Shown here: one piece after another, positions 25,880 to 35,762 of the stretch
Numbering within the stretch: the stretch's first letter is position 1
Layout of the letters: each line of letters starts with the position of its first letter
Source: Glycine soja
Taxonomy: Eukaryota; Streptophyta; Magnoliopsida; Fabales; Fabaceae
DNA: 64,000 nucleotides
Reading direction: 5' to 3'
NCBI RefSeq assembly: GCF_004193775.1
Contig: NC_041002.1
Span: forward strand, 35,809,112-35,873,111
Position numbers and translations under genes: made by a program
The notes under the pieces: generated by a model
Told to the model about the DNA's origin: nothing
Seen by the model: only the letters and a program-made list of their open reading frames with translations
The model's database searches: none

Positions 25880-26205
25880 GGAATGTGATTTACTGATGAT
25901 ATTGTTATTGATGATATTAACTGATATGAGATGATGTTGTTATTGATGATTATGTTGATATGAGACGATGTTGTTATTGATGATTATGTTGATATGAGAT
26001 GATGTTGTTATTGTTGATAATGTCATTGAGATGAGATGACATTGTTATTGTTGATAATGTCATTGAGATGAGATGATGATGATGTTGAGAATGATATTGA
26101 GATGAGATGATGTTGATGTTGAGAATGACATTGAGATGAGACAATGTTGATGTTGATAATGATATTGAGATGAGATGTTGATGATGTTAAAAATGTCATT
26201 GTGAT
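25880..26205. repeat. GATGAGATGATGTTG minisatellite
   Basis: Roughly ten imperfect copies of a 30-37 bp unit of the form GATGAGATGATGTTGTTATTG-nTTGATAATGTCATTGA, inside the solo LTR. The Ser/His/Asn-rich minus-strand frame here is a by-product. Confidence 0.8.
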
Positions 26206-29200
26206 TATGTATGTTGTGTACGTACATGGGGGGTGCAGTGACCATGTTGGATATCCCTGGTGGGGGAAATAGAGTGGTTAAAGAGTTTTAAGCATCTCTG
26301 GAGGGGGGTGGCTTAGAATCTTTAATTATCCACAATCAATGCATTGATGGAGCCCATGTTTCATACTTCATATTGCATGGAAATATTATAAACTTTGTCA
26401 GTAAGTACTTGTAGTTTCTCATGAGGAGGAATACTTGTACTTGGGGGCATGCCACTCGGTTTGGAACTCCCTTGAGACTCAGACTGATTACTGTGGGGAG
26501 GGGGGACTTGCCTGTGCATGACAAGGTGACCTCGACACTTACTGCCTAGTTTTCCTAAGTGAGAGTGTTGTGTGGACACACTTAGGTTATTTCCTTGATG
26601 AATGGTACCACATTGCATTTGAGAGTTGAGGTCAGGTGCATGCATCATACTAAGCATGATTGATTGGAATTATGGATGGATGATGACTACTTATTGAGTG
26701 TATGTTGGATTAATGGATGTTTGTGTATGCTTATGGTATTTGTTAATGTTTTCTTACTAATTATGGTTATTTGATTTTTGTATTAATTTCTTTTGTAATA
26801 AACTCACCCCTCGCAAATTTTTGTACCGTGTGATTGGTACCTGCATGATCACGAACCTTTGTACGAACCAGTTGTGTTTTGTTAATCAACTCCTCTGTAG
26901 CTGGTTCCATAATTCTTTTTTTGAATTGAGGATGTAAATCACAGATTTAATTATATGTATGAACAAATTTACTTTCCATTATGTGAATGATGTATACTGA
27001 GTTACTATACCTATATGTGTGTGTGTGTGTATTCATTTAAGTAATGGTGCGTTGTTTGGTGAATGTATATCATAAAAATTTTACTTTCATTTTTCATAAG
27101 CAAATTAACTTATTTTTCAATTAAAAATTGAAATTTTTGCAGTTTAGAGTGGTGATATCGTAGCGATGAGGCAGGTCGTTATAGTATAATGTCTGAAGAA
27201 GTTGATATGAATGAACAAAATGAAGAGAAAGCTGGTGTGAATGAAGAACATGTTGGTTGTTCTAAAGTGTTCAATACTTCTCAGATATTAATGTGATTTG
27301 TTGTTATTAAATTAATAAAATGAATGTCCCTTTGAAGACTAAACTTGTGTGGATTGCATTGTAGGTGTTTGCTACCCGAGATTATGTTTTGCAATAGGCT
27401 CTATTTGTTGCTTATGAAATTGGATTTGTGGATGTGATTATGAGGCTAGACACAAACGCTAGTATGAGAGGAAGGACTTCATTTGTCTTAATTGGTTGTA
27501 AAAGGAGTGATCAATATAGGTATAGGAAGAAAGATTTTGTAAGAAGAGATACTGGCAGTAGGAAATGTGAGTGTCCCTTTAAGTTTGATGGGAAACTAGT
27601 GGTTAGAGGCCAAGGATGGATGGTGAAGTTAATGTGTGGGAGTCACAATCATGAAATGGCAAAGTCATTAGTTGGACATCCATACATTGGTCAATTGACT
27701 AAGGAAGAAAAGACAATTATTACTGATATGAAAAAGTCAATGGTGAAACCAAGAAATATTTTGCTAACGCTAAAGGAGCATAATGCCAATAGTTGTATAA
27801 CAATCAAACAAATATACAATGCAAGAAGTGCATACTGTTCTTCGATAAAAGGCAGTGATACTGAAATGCAACATCTAATGAAACTTCTTGAACGAGATCA
27901 ATATATTCGTTGGCATAAATTAAAGGATAAAGACATTATACGTGATATATTCTGGTGTCATCCTGATTCAGTAGTGAAGTTATGCAATGCCTGTAACTTG
28001 GTATTTTTGATAGATAATACCTACAAAACAAACAGGTACACGTTCCCATTACTTGACTTTGTTGGTGTGACACCAATAGGGATGGCATTCTCTGCTGGTT
28101 TTGCCTATTTGGAGGGAGAACGTCTAAATAATGTGGTTTGGGCTCTAGAACGGTTTTGAGGTCATTTTCTTAGGCATGATGCCCTCCTTGGAGTTATTGT
28201 TACCGACAGAGACCTATCATTGATAAATGTAGTGAAAATTGTATTCCCTGAGTGTACCAACTTGTTGTGTAGGTTTCACATCGACAAGAATGTCAAGGCA
28301 GAATGTAAATCCCTAATTGGTCAAAAAAATGCATGGGATTATGTCATGGATGCCTGGGGGAGTTTGGTTGATTGTTCTTTTGAGGATTAGTTCGATGATT
28401 GCCTTAAAAAGTTTGAAATTGCTTGTTCACCATGACCAATGTTTGTTGACTTTGTCAATTGAAGATGGATAATTCCCCACAAAGAAAAATTTGTTAAAGC
28501 CTGGACGAATAAGGTGATGCACTTAGAAAACACAACAACAAACATGTATGAAAATTCTCATTTCTTTATTGGGGTATAGGAATTAATGGAAAAAATACTT
28601 GTATTTGTTTATTGTTTTTTGTGTATTTCATATGCAGGGTTGAATCTGTTCATTGGGTTTTAAAAAGACTATTACATAATAGCCTTGGAGACCTATGTAG
28701 TGTTGGGGAAGCCATGAAGACCATGATCATGGTGCAAAACACTAAAATTAAGGCATCCTTTGAGACAAGTACATATGTGGTTGGACATGTTTTTAAAGTT
28801 ACCTTATACAAAAGGCTACTTGACATGGTATCAATGTATGCTTTAAACTAGATTGCTGCTGAGTTTGAGCATGTACATTATGTTAGCAAAAACCCTTCTT
28901 GTTGTGGATGTGTCATGAGAACTACTCATGGTCTTCCATGTGCATGTGAGCTATCCAAATATGTTCTTGGTACCATACCACTTGAGACAATCCATATGTT
29001 TTGGCGGAGGCTAAGTTTTTCAAATCAAGGGTTATCTGAGCCCCAAGAGACCATAACCGAAGATATGGAAACCATATCCAAGCAATTTGAAGAGCTTGAT
29101 GTTTGTGGCAAAGTTACTCTAAAGAGTAAACTCCGAGAAATTGCCTACCTAGATCTAAAGTCTGTGTCCTCCTCCAGAAAAGGTCAACACCAAAGGTGCT

Positions 29201-30124
29201 CAGAAGAAACCGATGACCAAACATCAAAGGTCAACAAAGCGTGATCCGTCTTACTGGGAGTATGTAGATGCTTTATATTTTGTGCAAAATAGTAATTCTT
29301 CTATCAAACATAGTGCATCATCATCTGACCAGACAATTCCAAGAAGGATTATGCCGATGTTGGATCAATTTCATCAGTTCATTCACGATTTCATTGAAAA
29401 CATTGTCAATGTCAAAGATGACGATAACTGTGGATATCATGCAATTGTTGTCTTATTAGGTATGGGTAAAGATTCATGGTCGTTGGTGTGCAACCATTTG
29501 CTTAAAGAACTTGCTAAATGATCTGATGAGTATATCAACCTCCTTGGTGGCATAGACAAATTTGAGGAATTAAAGATGTCCCTACTTGTTGATGGATTAT
29601 CCATGGTATGTAATTTATGTTTTGTTTTTTTTTTATTTAAAATTTAGTTTAACTAAATGTAATCTGTATAACTGGTTCATGCAGGTTACTATGGATAAGT
29701 GGATGGATATAACCGACATGGGATATGTCATTGCATTAAGATATAATGTTATCCTTGTATCGTTGTCTCTGCAACAAAGCATGACGTTTTTTCCTCTCAG
29801 AAGTCAACCACCAACAGATTCTTCTGTGCATCGTGTAATATGTATTGGTCACGTCTATGATAATCTTTTTGTTCAGGTAGATTCATCATAATCCTGTTTT
29901 TAATTTTATAAAATTAATTGTGTTATCATAACTTGAAATTGTTTGTGCATGTGTAACAAGTATATTTATGACACCGTTGTCCCTTACCGCCTCTAGCTTT
30001 GTTATGGTCTAATAATTGTCATCCTCGGGCAAGGGAGTGACCAACTACATATATTAGTAGAATGTAGCAGTATAGAAATTTGATGATGTTGAAAAGAGAC
30101 TATGTTGATTTAAGTGAAGAGTGA

Positions 30125-30488
30125 ACATTTAGTTACCTATGACATTGTCATGTACTACAATAATATATAGATGTTTCATTGGAAATTCACATAATTATGT
30201 GTTATACCTTACATTAAAATGGTTTAGGGTTACTATAATACTTAGGGTTTAGTGTTACATGCGTTGTTAGTGTTAATTGTGACGTGAAAACAAGAGTTTA
30301 GTAGAACATAAAAAAACTATGGGTTTTGCAGACTAGGGTTTAGTGTTATGCTTTAGGGTTAAATAATTTACGTTTGTCAATAGTAATATAAAAAAAATTC
30401 AAATAAATTTGTTAAAACAAAAATGTTGCCAAATAAAATTATATGATAAACATAGTCTATAAATTTTCCTAAAAATTTCTAAATGTCT
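30125..30488. other. Spacer between convergent MULE A genes
   Basis: About 360 bp between the 3' end of the transposase and the stop codon of the PMD gene. It contains four plant telomere-box-like TTTAGGG/TAGGGTTTA motifs (30231-30362). The third gene present at this place in copy B is absent. Confidence 0.6.
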
Positions 30489-31269
30489 TCATGCGTGATC
30501 CGTGCATTGCCTTATTCGTGACCGCACATATACATTGCGATCCACAGTGACGCCTCTAGCGATCCTTAGGCAGTCTTGCATGACATTGTATGTTTCAGTG
30601 CCTTCAGTCACTATCCTTAGGTTTGTAGAAGCAAGCTTCATGATGATGAATCAAGTTGATTCAAGAAGTTTTGATAATGACAAAGATGTTGACAAAAAGC
30701 CTGAAGAATGATTTCAAGATTAAATCAAGAACAAATTCAAGAATCAAGAGAAGTTTGATTTCAAGATTCAAGAAAAGATGAATTCAAGTTCCAAGAGAAG
30801 AAATCAAGAAGACTTCACAAGGGAAGTATTGAAAAGATTTTTTAAAAAACAAACATAGCACAGTTTTGTTTTTCAAAAGAGTTTTCACAAAATTTTCTAA
30901 GTTACCAGAGTTTTTACACTCTAGTAATTGATTACCAGTTTCCTGTAATCGATTAGCAGTGGCAAAGTTTGATTTCAAAAGCTTTTAACTGAATTTACAA
31001 CGTTCCAATTGATTTCCAAATGGTGCAATCGATTACAAGATATTGGCAATCGATTACCAGTGTATCTGAACGTTGGAATTCAAATTCAATTGTGAAGAGT
31101 CACATCCTTTCATGAAATGCTTTGTGTAATCGATTACAAGGATTTGGTAATCAATTACCAGTGACAAGTTTTAAACAAAAATCAAAAGATGTAACTCTTC
31201 CAATGGTTTTCAGATTTTTCTAAAGGTTATAACTCTTCCAATGGTTTTCTTGACTAGACTTGAAGAGTC

Positions 31270-31276
31270 TATAAAA
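31270..31276 (+). promoter_or_regulatory. LTR TATA box
   Basis: TATAAAA in the context gagtcTATAAAAgcaagacc. The same context occurs in the 3' LTR near 36409. Transcription would start about 30 bp downstream. Confidence 0.7.
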
Positions 31277-31482
31277 GCAAGACCTTGATTTGCATATTAA
31301 AAAAAAATACTTACAACCTTTACAAACAACTTTTCCACATATTCTTTTACAACATTTGAATCTCTTTGAACATCTTCTTCTTCTTCCTCTTCTTCCTTTG
31401 AAAAAGTCTTTCTTAAGTTTTCTGGTTTTCCAAACCTTGAAAACAGAAGTGTGCTATATCTTTTATTCTCTTCTTCCTTTGC

Positions 31483-31938
31483 CAAAAAGAATTCGCCAAG
31501 GACTAACCGCCTGAATTCTTTTTGTGTCTCTCTTCTACCTTTTCCAAAAGAACGAAGGACTAACCGCCTAAATTCTTTTGTGTCTCCCTTATGCCTTGTC
31601 AAAGAATTCAAAACGACACAGTCTGAGAATTCTTTTGATTCTTCCCTTTCCCTTATACAAAAGATTTCACAGGACTAACCGCCTGAGATATCTTTTGTAT
31701 CCCCTTCACAAAGTTTCGAAGGACTAACCACCTGAGAACTTTGTCTTAACACATTGGAGGGTACATCCTTTGTGGTACAAGTAGAGGGTACATCTACTTG
31801 GGTTGTTATGACTGAGAACAAGAGAGGGTACATCTCTTGTGGATCAGTTCTAGTGGAGGGTACATCCACTAGGTTGTTCAAAGAGAATAAGGGAGGGTAC
31901 ATTCCTTGTGGATCTTTGCTTGTAAAGGACTTTACAAG
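31483..31938 (+). other. Hairpin array in transcribed LTR region
   Basis: Eleven adjacent potential hairpins in two classes. Class 1 (five, 31483-31744) has stems such as CAAAAAGAATTC/GAATTCTTTTTG (12 bp), ATACAAAAGAT/ATCTTTTGTAT (11 bp) and ACAAAGTT/AACTTTGT around a loop containing GGACTAACCGCCT; the third has lost most of this loop. Class 2 (five, about 31749-31907) has stems CAAGTAGA/TCTACTTG, ACAAGAGA/TCTCTTGT and CTAGTGGA/TCCACTAG, with weaker first and last members, all around the loop GGGTACA. The array ends with CTTGTAAA-GGAC-TTTACAAG. Stems differ between hairpins yet stay complementary while loops stay constant. It is repeated in the 3' LTR (about 36617-37072). Confidence 0.8.
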
Positions 31939-32252
31939 GTTGAAAAGAAATCTCAAGGACCGCAGGTCGCTTGGGGATTGGATGTAGGCACGGGTTGTTA
32001 CCGAACCAGTATAAAACTCTTGTGTTTGTCTTCTTCTTCCCTACACTCTTTAATTTCCGTTGTGCACTTTAATTATCGCTTTTACTTTTTGTTAAGTTTC
32101 TATTTCTATTCTTTACTTTCTTAACATTATAGTAAAAGCATGATTGAATCTAGTAACATTAAGAAGGATAAGTTTTTTAATTAGTAAAGGTTCATTAATA
32201 ATTAATTCAACCTCCCCTTCTTAATTATTCTGAGGCCACTTGATCCAACAAG

Positions 32253-32264
32253 TGGTATCAGAGC
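32253..32264 (+). other. Primer binding site (tRNA-Met)
   Basis: TGGTATCAGAGC, two bases after the LTR end: the initiator tRNA-Met complement used by Ty1/copia elements. Confidence 0.9.
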
Positions 32265-32300
32265 AGGTATCTTGTAGAAAGTTTAATCACTTCAAGATTC

Positions 32301-33395
32301 ATGGCCTCTTCAAATTCTTTGTTTCCTGAAGGAAATTCCTTCCATAGGCCACCTATCTTCAATGGTGAGGGTTACCACTATTGGAAAACCCGTATGCAGA
32401 TTTTCATTGAAGACATAGATTTAAACATTTGGGAAGCAATAGAAATAGGACCTTACATACCCACTGTAGTAGATGTAAGTACTAGCACCACAACACAAAA
32501 ACCTAGAGATAAGTGGACTGAAGAAGATAGAAGAAGAATCCAGTATGACCTTAAAGCCAAAAACATTATTACTTCAGCCCTAGGAATAGATGAGTATTTT
32601 AGAGTGTCTATTTGCACAAATGCCAAGGAGATGTGGGATACTCTCCAACTTACACATGAAAGCACCACTGATGTGAAAAGATCTAGAGTCAACACCCTTA
32701 CACATGAATATGAATTGCTTAGGATGAACCCTAATGAAAACATCCATAGCATGCAGAAAAGATTCACACATATAGTCAACCATCTTGCCTTTTCAGGAAA
32801 AATCTTTCCTAATGAAGATTTAATTAATAAAGTTTTAAGATGCTTAAGTAGGGAATGGCAGCCCAAGGTAACTGCTATTTCTAAAAGTAAAGATCTTTCC
32901 TCTATGTCTCTTGATACTTTGTTTGGAAAATTGTAGGAACATGAGATGGAACTTCAACGTCTTAATCATAATGAAGAAACTGACAAAAAGAAAATAAGTA
33001 TAGCACTTAAAGCCTCTTTATCAATGCAAGAAGAAAATGAAGAAGGTGAATCAGAAGATGAAGAAGACTTCTCACTCTTTGTGAAGAAGTTTCAAAAATT
33101 TGTCAAGAAGAGAAAAATCAAAAGGCGTCAGAACTTCAACAATGGAAAAATATCTCAAGAAGACTCTCAAGTTCTTAGATGCTACAAATGCAACCAACTT
33201 GGCCACATCAAAGCAAATTGTCCTTCAAATGAAGAATGGCCTGAGAAAAGTGATAAGAAAAGGTATGATGAAAGAAGGACCAAGAAAGCCTACATTGCAT
33301 GGGATGACAATGACTCATCCGACGGTTCAGAGAAGGAGATCAACCTTCTAACCAAGGACTATGAGAGTGATGAGAATATTTCTCAAGAAGATTAA
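32301..33395 (+). pseudogene. Sirevirus gag (one in-frame stop)
   Basis: Encodes the capsid/nucleocapsid protein. ATG 32301 follows the primer site. The N-terminal R-P-P-I-F-N-G-E-G-Y-H-Y-W-K-T-R-M is the copia gag start, the central region matches the UBN2-type gag domain, and the zinc knuckle C-Y-K-C-N-Q-L-G-H-I-K-A-N-C (CX2CX4HX4C) lies at about 33180-33222. One TAG at 32934 interrupts the frame at a position where CAG is likely (G-K-L-*-E-H-E-M-E-L); otherwise the frame is open over 364 codons. The acidic tail ends at TAA 33393. No pol follows. Confidence 0.9.
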
Positions 33396-33696
33396 ACAAA
33401 AAGTAAAAGTATGACTTCCATCTTTGAAGATCTAGACATTTTTATCATGAAAAAGGTAACATCAAAACCATTCTCTTTTTAAAATTTATTTTGGTTGAAA
33501 TTTTCCTTTCAATTAATTTGATTATGATGACTAACAAATTTTTATTTGTTTGTCTTGATTGATTGAAATTGTGATTATGTGGTTAAATGTTCTTGATTGA
33601 GTTATTTTTCTTTCTCAAAGCATGAAGTCTCCTTTTAAATATTTTGATAATATTTATGATCTTTATTCTTCAATACTTGTGATGATTATTGTGATA

Positions 33697-33736
<40 letters not shown>

Positions 33737-34194
33737 CCCTTTAAATAATTATGTATGATTTTGAATATGATATGTGAATTACTTGATTAAGATTCATTCA
33801 TAAAGTATTTTTAATATATATTTTCTTTAAGAAAGTATTTTGATATTCATTCAAATCCCTTTTTCCCTTAAAAGTCAATCAGCATTTAGTTTTGGCTAAA
33901 ATGCTCTCTGATAATCGATTACCACATTAGTGTAATCGATTACAGGAAGTTAAGAAAGGTGTAATCGATTACCAAATACTGTAATCGATTACAACGCGTC
34001 CCTGCCCCTATATATTCAAAATTCAAAATCAAAAATCTGCAACTTCTCACTTTTTCGAAAACCCTTGTTCCCAATTCTTCCTTCTGCCATATCTCACTCA
34101 TTTCTTGTCCAAATCACTCCCCACAAAGCCCAAACTTCACCTTTTTTCATTCTCTTTCATTTGAACCGATTAAAATTTCAAATAACCCCTTCAA
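33396..34194 (+). other. Spacer between gag and envelope-like ORF
   Basis: Replaces the roughly 4-5 kb pol region expected in a full Sirevirus. It contains (TA)n at about 33703-33733 and four AATCGATTA palindromes at 33911-33992, just before the envelope-like ORF. No trace of protease, integrase or reverse transcriptase is seen. Confidence 0.8.
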
Positions 34195-35307
34195 ATGGCG
34201 GAACCATCAAAGAAGCGAAAGGGTGTTTCGAGTCAAAGTCAACGGCATTCCAAGACTCAGGAGACACAGATTCCCTCCTCCATTTCCTCTTCCTCATTGT
34301 TCTCATCCGAAGAACAACGGATACGATACACAAACCTTTTCTCTTCTTTTTCCATTATTGATCCAAAATTCATTGATATGGATTTCTTTTCCAATGAGAG
34401 TTGTGAATGCATTCAGGCATTTGAAAACTCCAATCTCATTCCTTTCATGTCTTTAAAATTTCCTATTTACACTGAATTGGTTAAAGCCTTCTATTATAAC
34501 CTAGAAATTCAAGAAGGCACTTTGATTTCTGAAGTTTATGGGATTAAAATGGTCATTGACCAATCCCTATTCTATGACTTGACCCAATTATCTAGTGAAG
34601 GTGTACCATTTGAAGGTACACTAAATGATGATTAGAAATTTGATTTCTCTGTGCATGATGCCCGCCAGTTGGTTTGCACCAACCAAGCGGATATGACCGG
34701 AAGGCTTCTTGCCGGTTCATTGGATTTTGAAAGCTGCATCCTTCATTATCTCATTGTGCATATCTTGCTTCCAAGATCTTCAAACCTTGCACATGTTTCT
34801 GAAGAAGATCTTATTGTCATGTGGGCTTTTCACACAGGCCGACAAATTGATTGGGCAGACTTAGTCCGATATCGCATGCATAAGGCATTGCGATTAAATG
34901 CTCCATTGCCATGTCCACACCTAGTCACTCTCTTCTTTCAACACTTTAACATCCCTCTTGATTCTGAACCTTATGTTCCAATCAAGAGATCCTTTCTAAT
35001 AGGCGCTGCTGTGATTGCATCCTTTGGTTATCGAAAAGAGCATGATGGCTCTTGGGTGAAAAATGGTGCTCAACCAATTGATGAAGAAGGACATTTACAA
35101 GGTGGAGAAGATTCCTCTATTCTTCAAAAGATTTTGGAAAGGTTCGATGGTCTTCAAACCTTTGTTGGTGAAAGGTTTGATACTTTGGAGTTACAAGTGG
35201 GCATGCGATTCGATGAGATGGAGTCAAGGATTACCAAGGTCGAAGAAGATGTCTCTTACATCCATACAAGCTTTGATCTACCACTACCACCGCCACCATC
35301 ATCTTAG
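34195..35307 (+). pseudogene. Sirevirus envelope-like ORF (one in-frame stop)
   Basis: The extra 3' ORF of SIRE1-type elements, described in the family as envelope-like or putative plant transposon protein; its function is unknown. ATG 34195 gives a basic, Ser/Gln-rich N-terminus. The core around codons 45-285 includes F-I-D-M-D-F, Y-G-I-K-M-V-I-D, R-L-L-A-G-S-L-D-F and L-P-R-S-S-N-L-A-H-V. The C-terminal part (about codons 300-355) is heptad-like (Q-K-I-L-E-R-F-D-G-L, E-R-F-D-T-L-E), suggesting a coiled coil, followed by a Pro tail. TAG at 34633 interrupts it, probably from TGG. I see no clear signal peptide or convincing membrane helix. Confidence 0.8.
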
Positions 35308-35762
35308 TTTTCTATTATGATTAATATTATTAGTACTTTGATTTCTAGCCTTGTATTTGGCTATATTATTATGACATTTGAACAATTTAGTATTTCTTTT
35401 ATTTTCATAATATGACTGAACAATTATGAATTATGTTATATGACTATGTGGTTTTTATATATTTGAACTATTCATGTTTCTTGCTTCATGATTGGTTTAG
35501 ATTTTTCAATGAATGTCTTGTGAATGATTAGTTATTTATGTATGTTTTATATTTGTTACATACTTTGGCTTTTTGTTGATGCGAAAGGGGGAGAGAAATA
35601 GGGATTCAAGAACTCACATAATAAAATAACTTAATTTCAAGTGAAGCTTAAACTCAAAAACAAAGGGGGAGAATATGGAGAATTAAGTGAGTGATCGACT
35701 AGGAAAAAGTATGTGTATGTGTTTCTTGATTTCAGGGTTGTCATCATCAAAAAGGGGGAGAT
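35308..35762 (+). other. 3' untranslated region and polypurine tract
   Basis: T-rich spacer with two AAGGGGGAGA-type purine tracts, the last at 35751-35761 immediately before the 3' LTR: the plus-strand primer. Confidence 0.85.

Larger units (their letters stand above)
23883..27183 (+). repeat. Solo LTR in transposase exon 1 (gypsy type)
   Basis: Starts TGTAATACCC and ends GGCAGGTCGTTATA, the TGTAACACCC ... GTCGTTACA style of long legume gypsy LTRs. Flanks are ATATA (23878-23882) and GTATA (27184-27188), a 4-of-5 target duplication. Removing the insert and one flank rejoins the transposase reading frame, which confirms the limits. The LTR is about 2.2 kb once the nested insert 24690-25797 is removed. 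It contains repeated CGCTTAGCG-like inverted motifs (about 24207-24380), the 25.9-26.2 kb minisatellite and a short (GT)n near 27016. No gag or pol is present. Confidence 0.8.
23851..30124 (+). pseudogene. MULE copy A transposase with OTU domain (broken)
   Basis: Would encode a MuDR/FAR1-like DDE transposase fused to an OTU cysteine-protease-like domain. Exon 1 is split: 23851-23882 (start codon now ATA), then 27189-27284 after a solo LTR insertion. Exon 2 is 27365-28545, exon 3 28638-29605, exon 4 29685-29876; the rest runs to about 30124. Seen: a zinc-finger-like N-terminal region (C-E-C-P-F ... G-S-H-N-H-E); the transposase core F-L-I-D-N-T-Y-K-T-N and V-T-D-R-D; C-R-F-H-I-D-K-N; the SWIM-type C-C-G-C ... 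H-G-L-P-C-A-C; then D-D-N-C-G-Y-H-A-I, the OTU Cys loop. Defects include in-frame stops (for example at 28158 and 28388), a mutated exon 1 donor (AT for GT) and Leu where the OTU His is expected. Exon limits come from comparison with copy B. Confidence 0.85.
30624..32250 (+). repeat. 5' LTR of pol-less Sirevirus
   Basis: 1627 bp, TGTAGAAGC ... GATCCAACA. The U3 part (30920-31160) carries six TAATCGATTAC-like palindromes in pairs. A TATA box (TATAAAA, 31270-31276) marks the likely U3/R border, and a hairpin array (31483-31938) fills the transcribed part. Confidence 0.95.

Noticed and set aside
26060..26657. His/Ser/Asn-rich frames in the solo LTR
   Set aside because: Minisatellite translation or short frames with no domain, inside an LTR.
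31297..31956. Glu/Arg-rich frames on both strands of the Sirevirus LTR (and copies at 36434-37090)
   Set aside because: They follow from the hairpin repeats in a non-coding LTR and occur identically in both LTRs.
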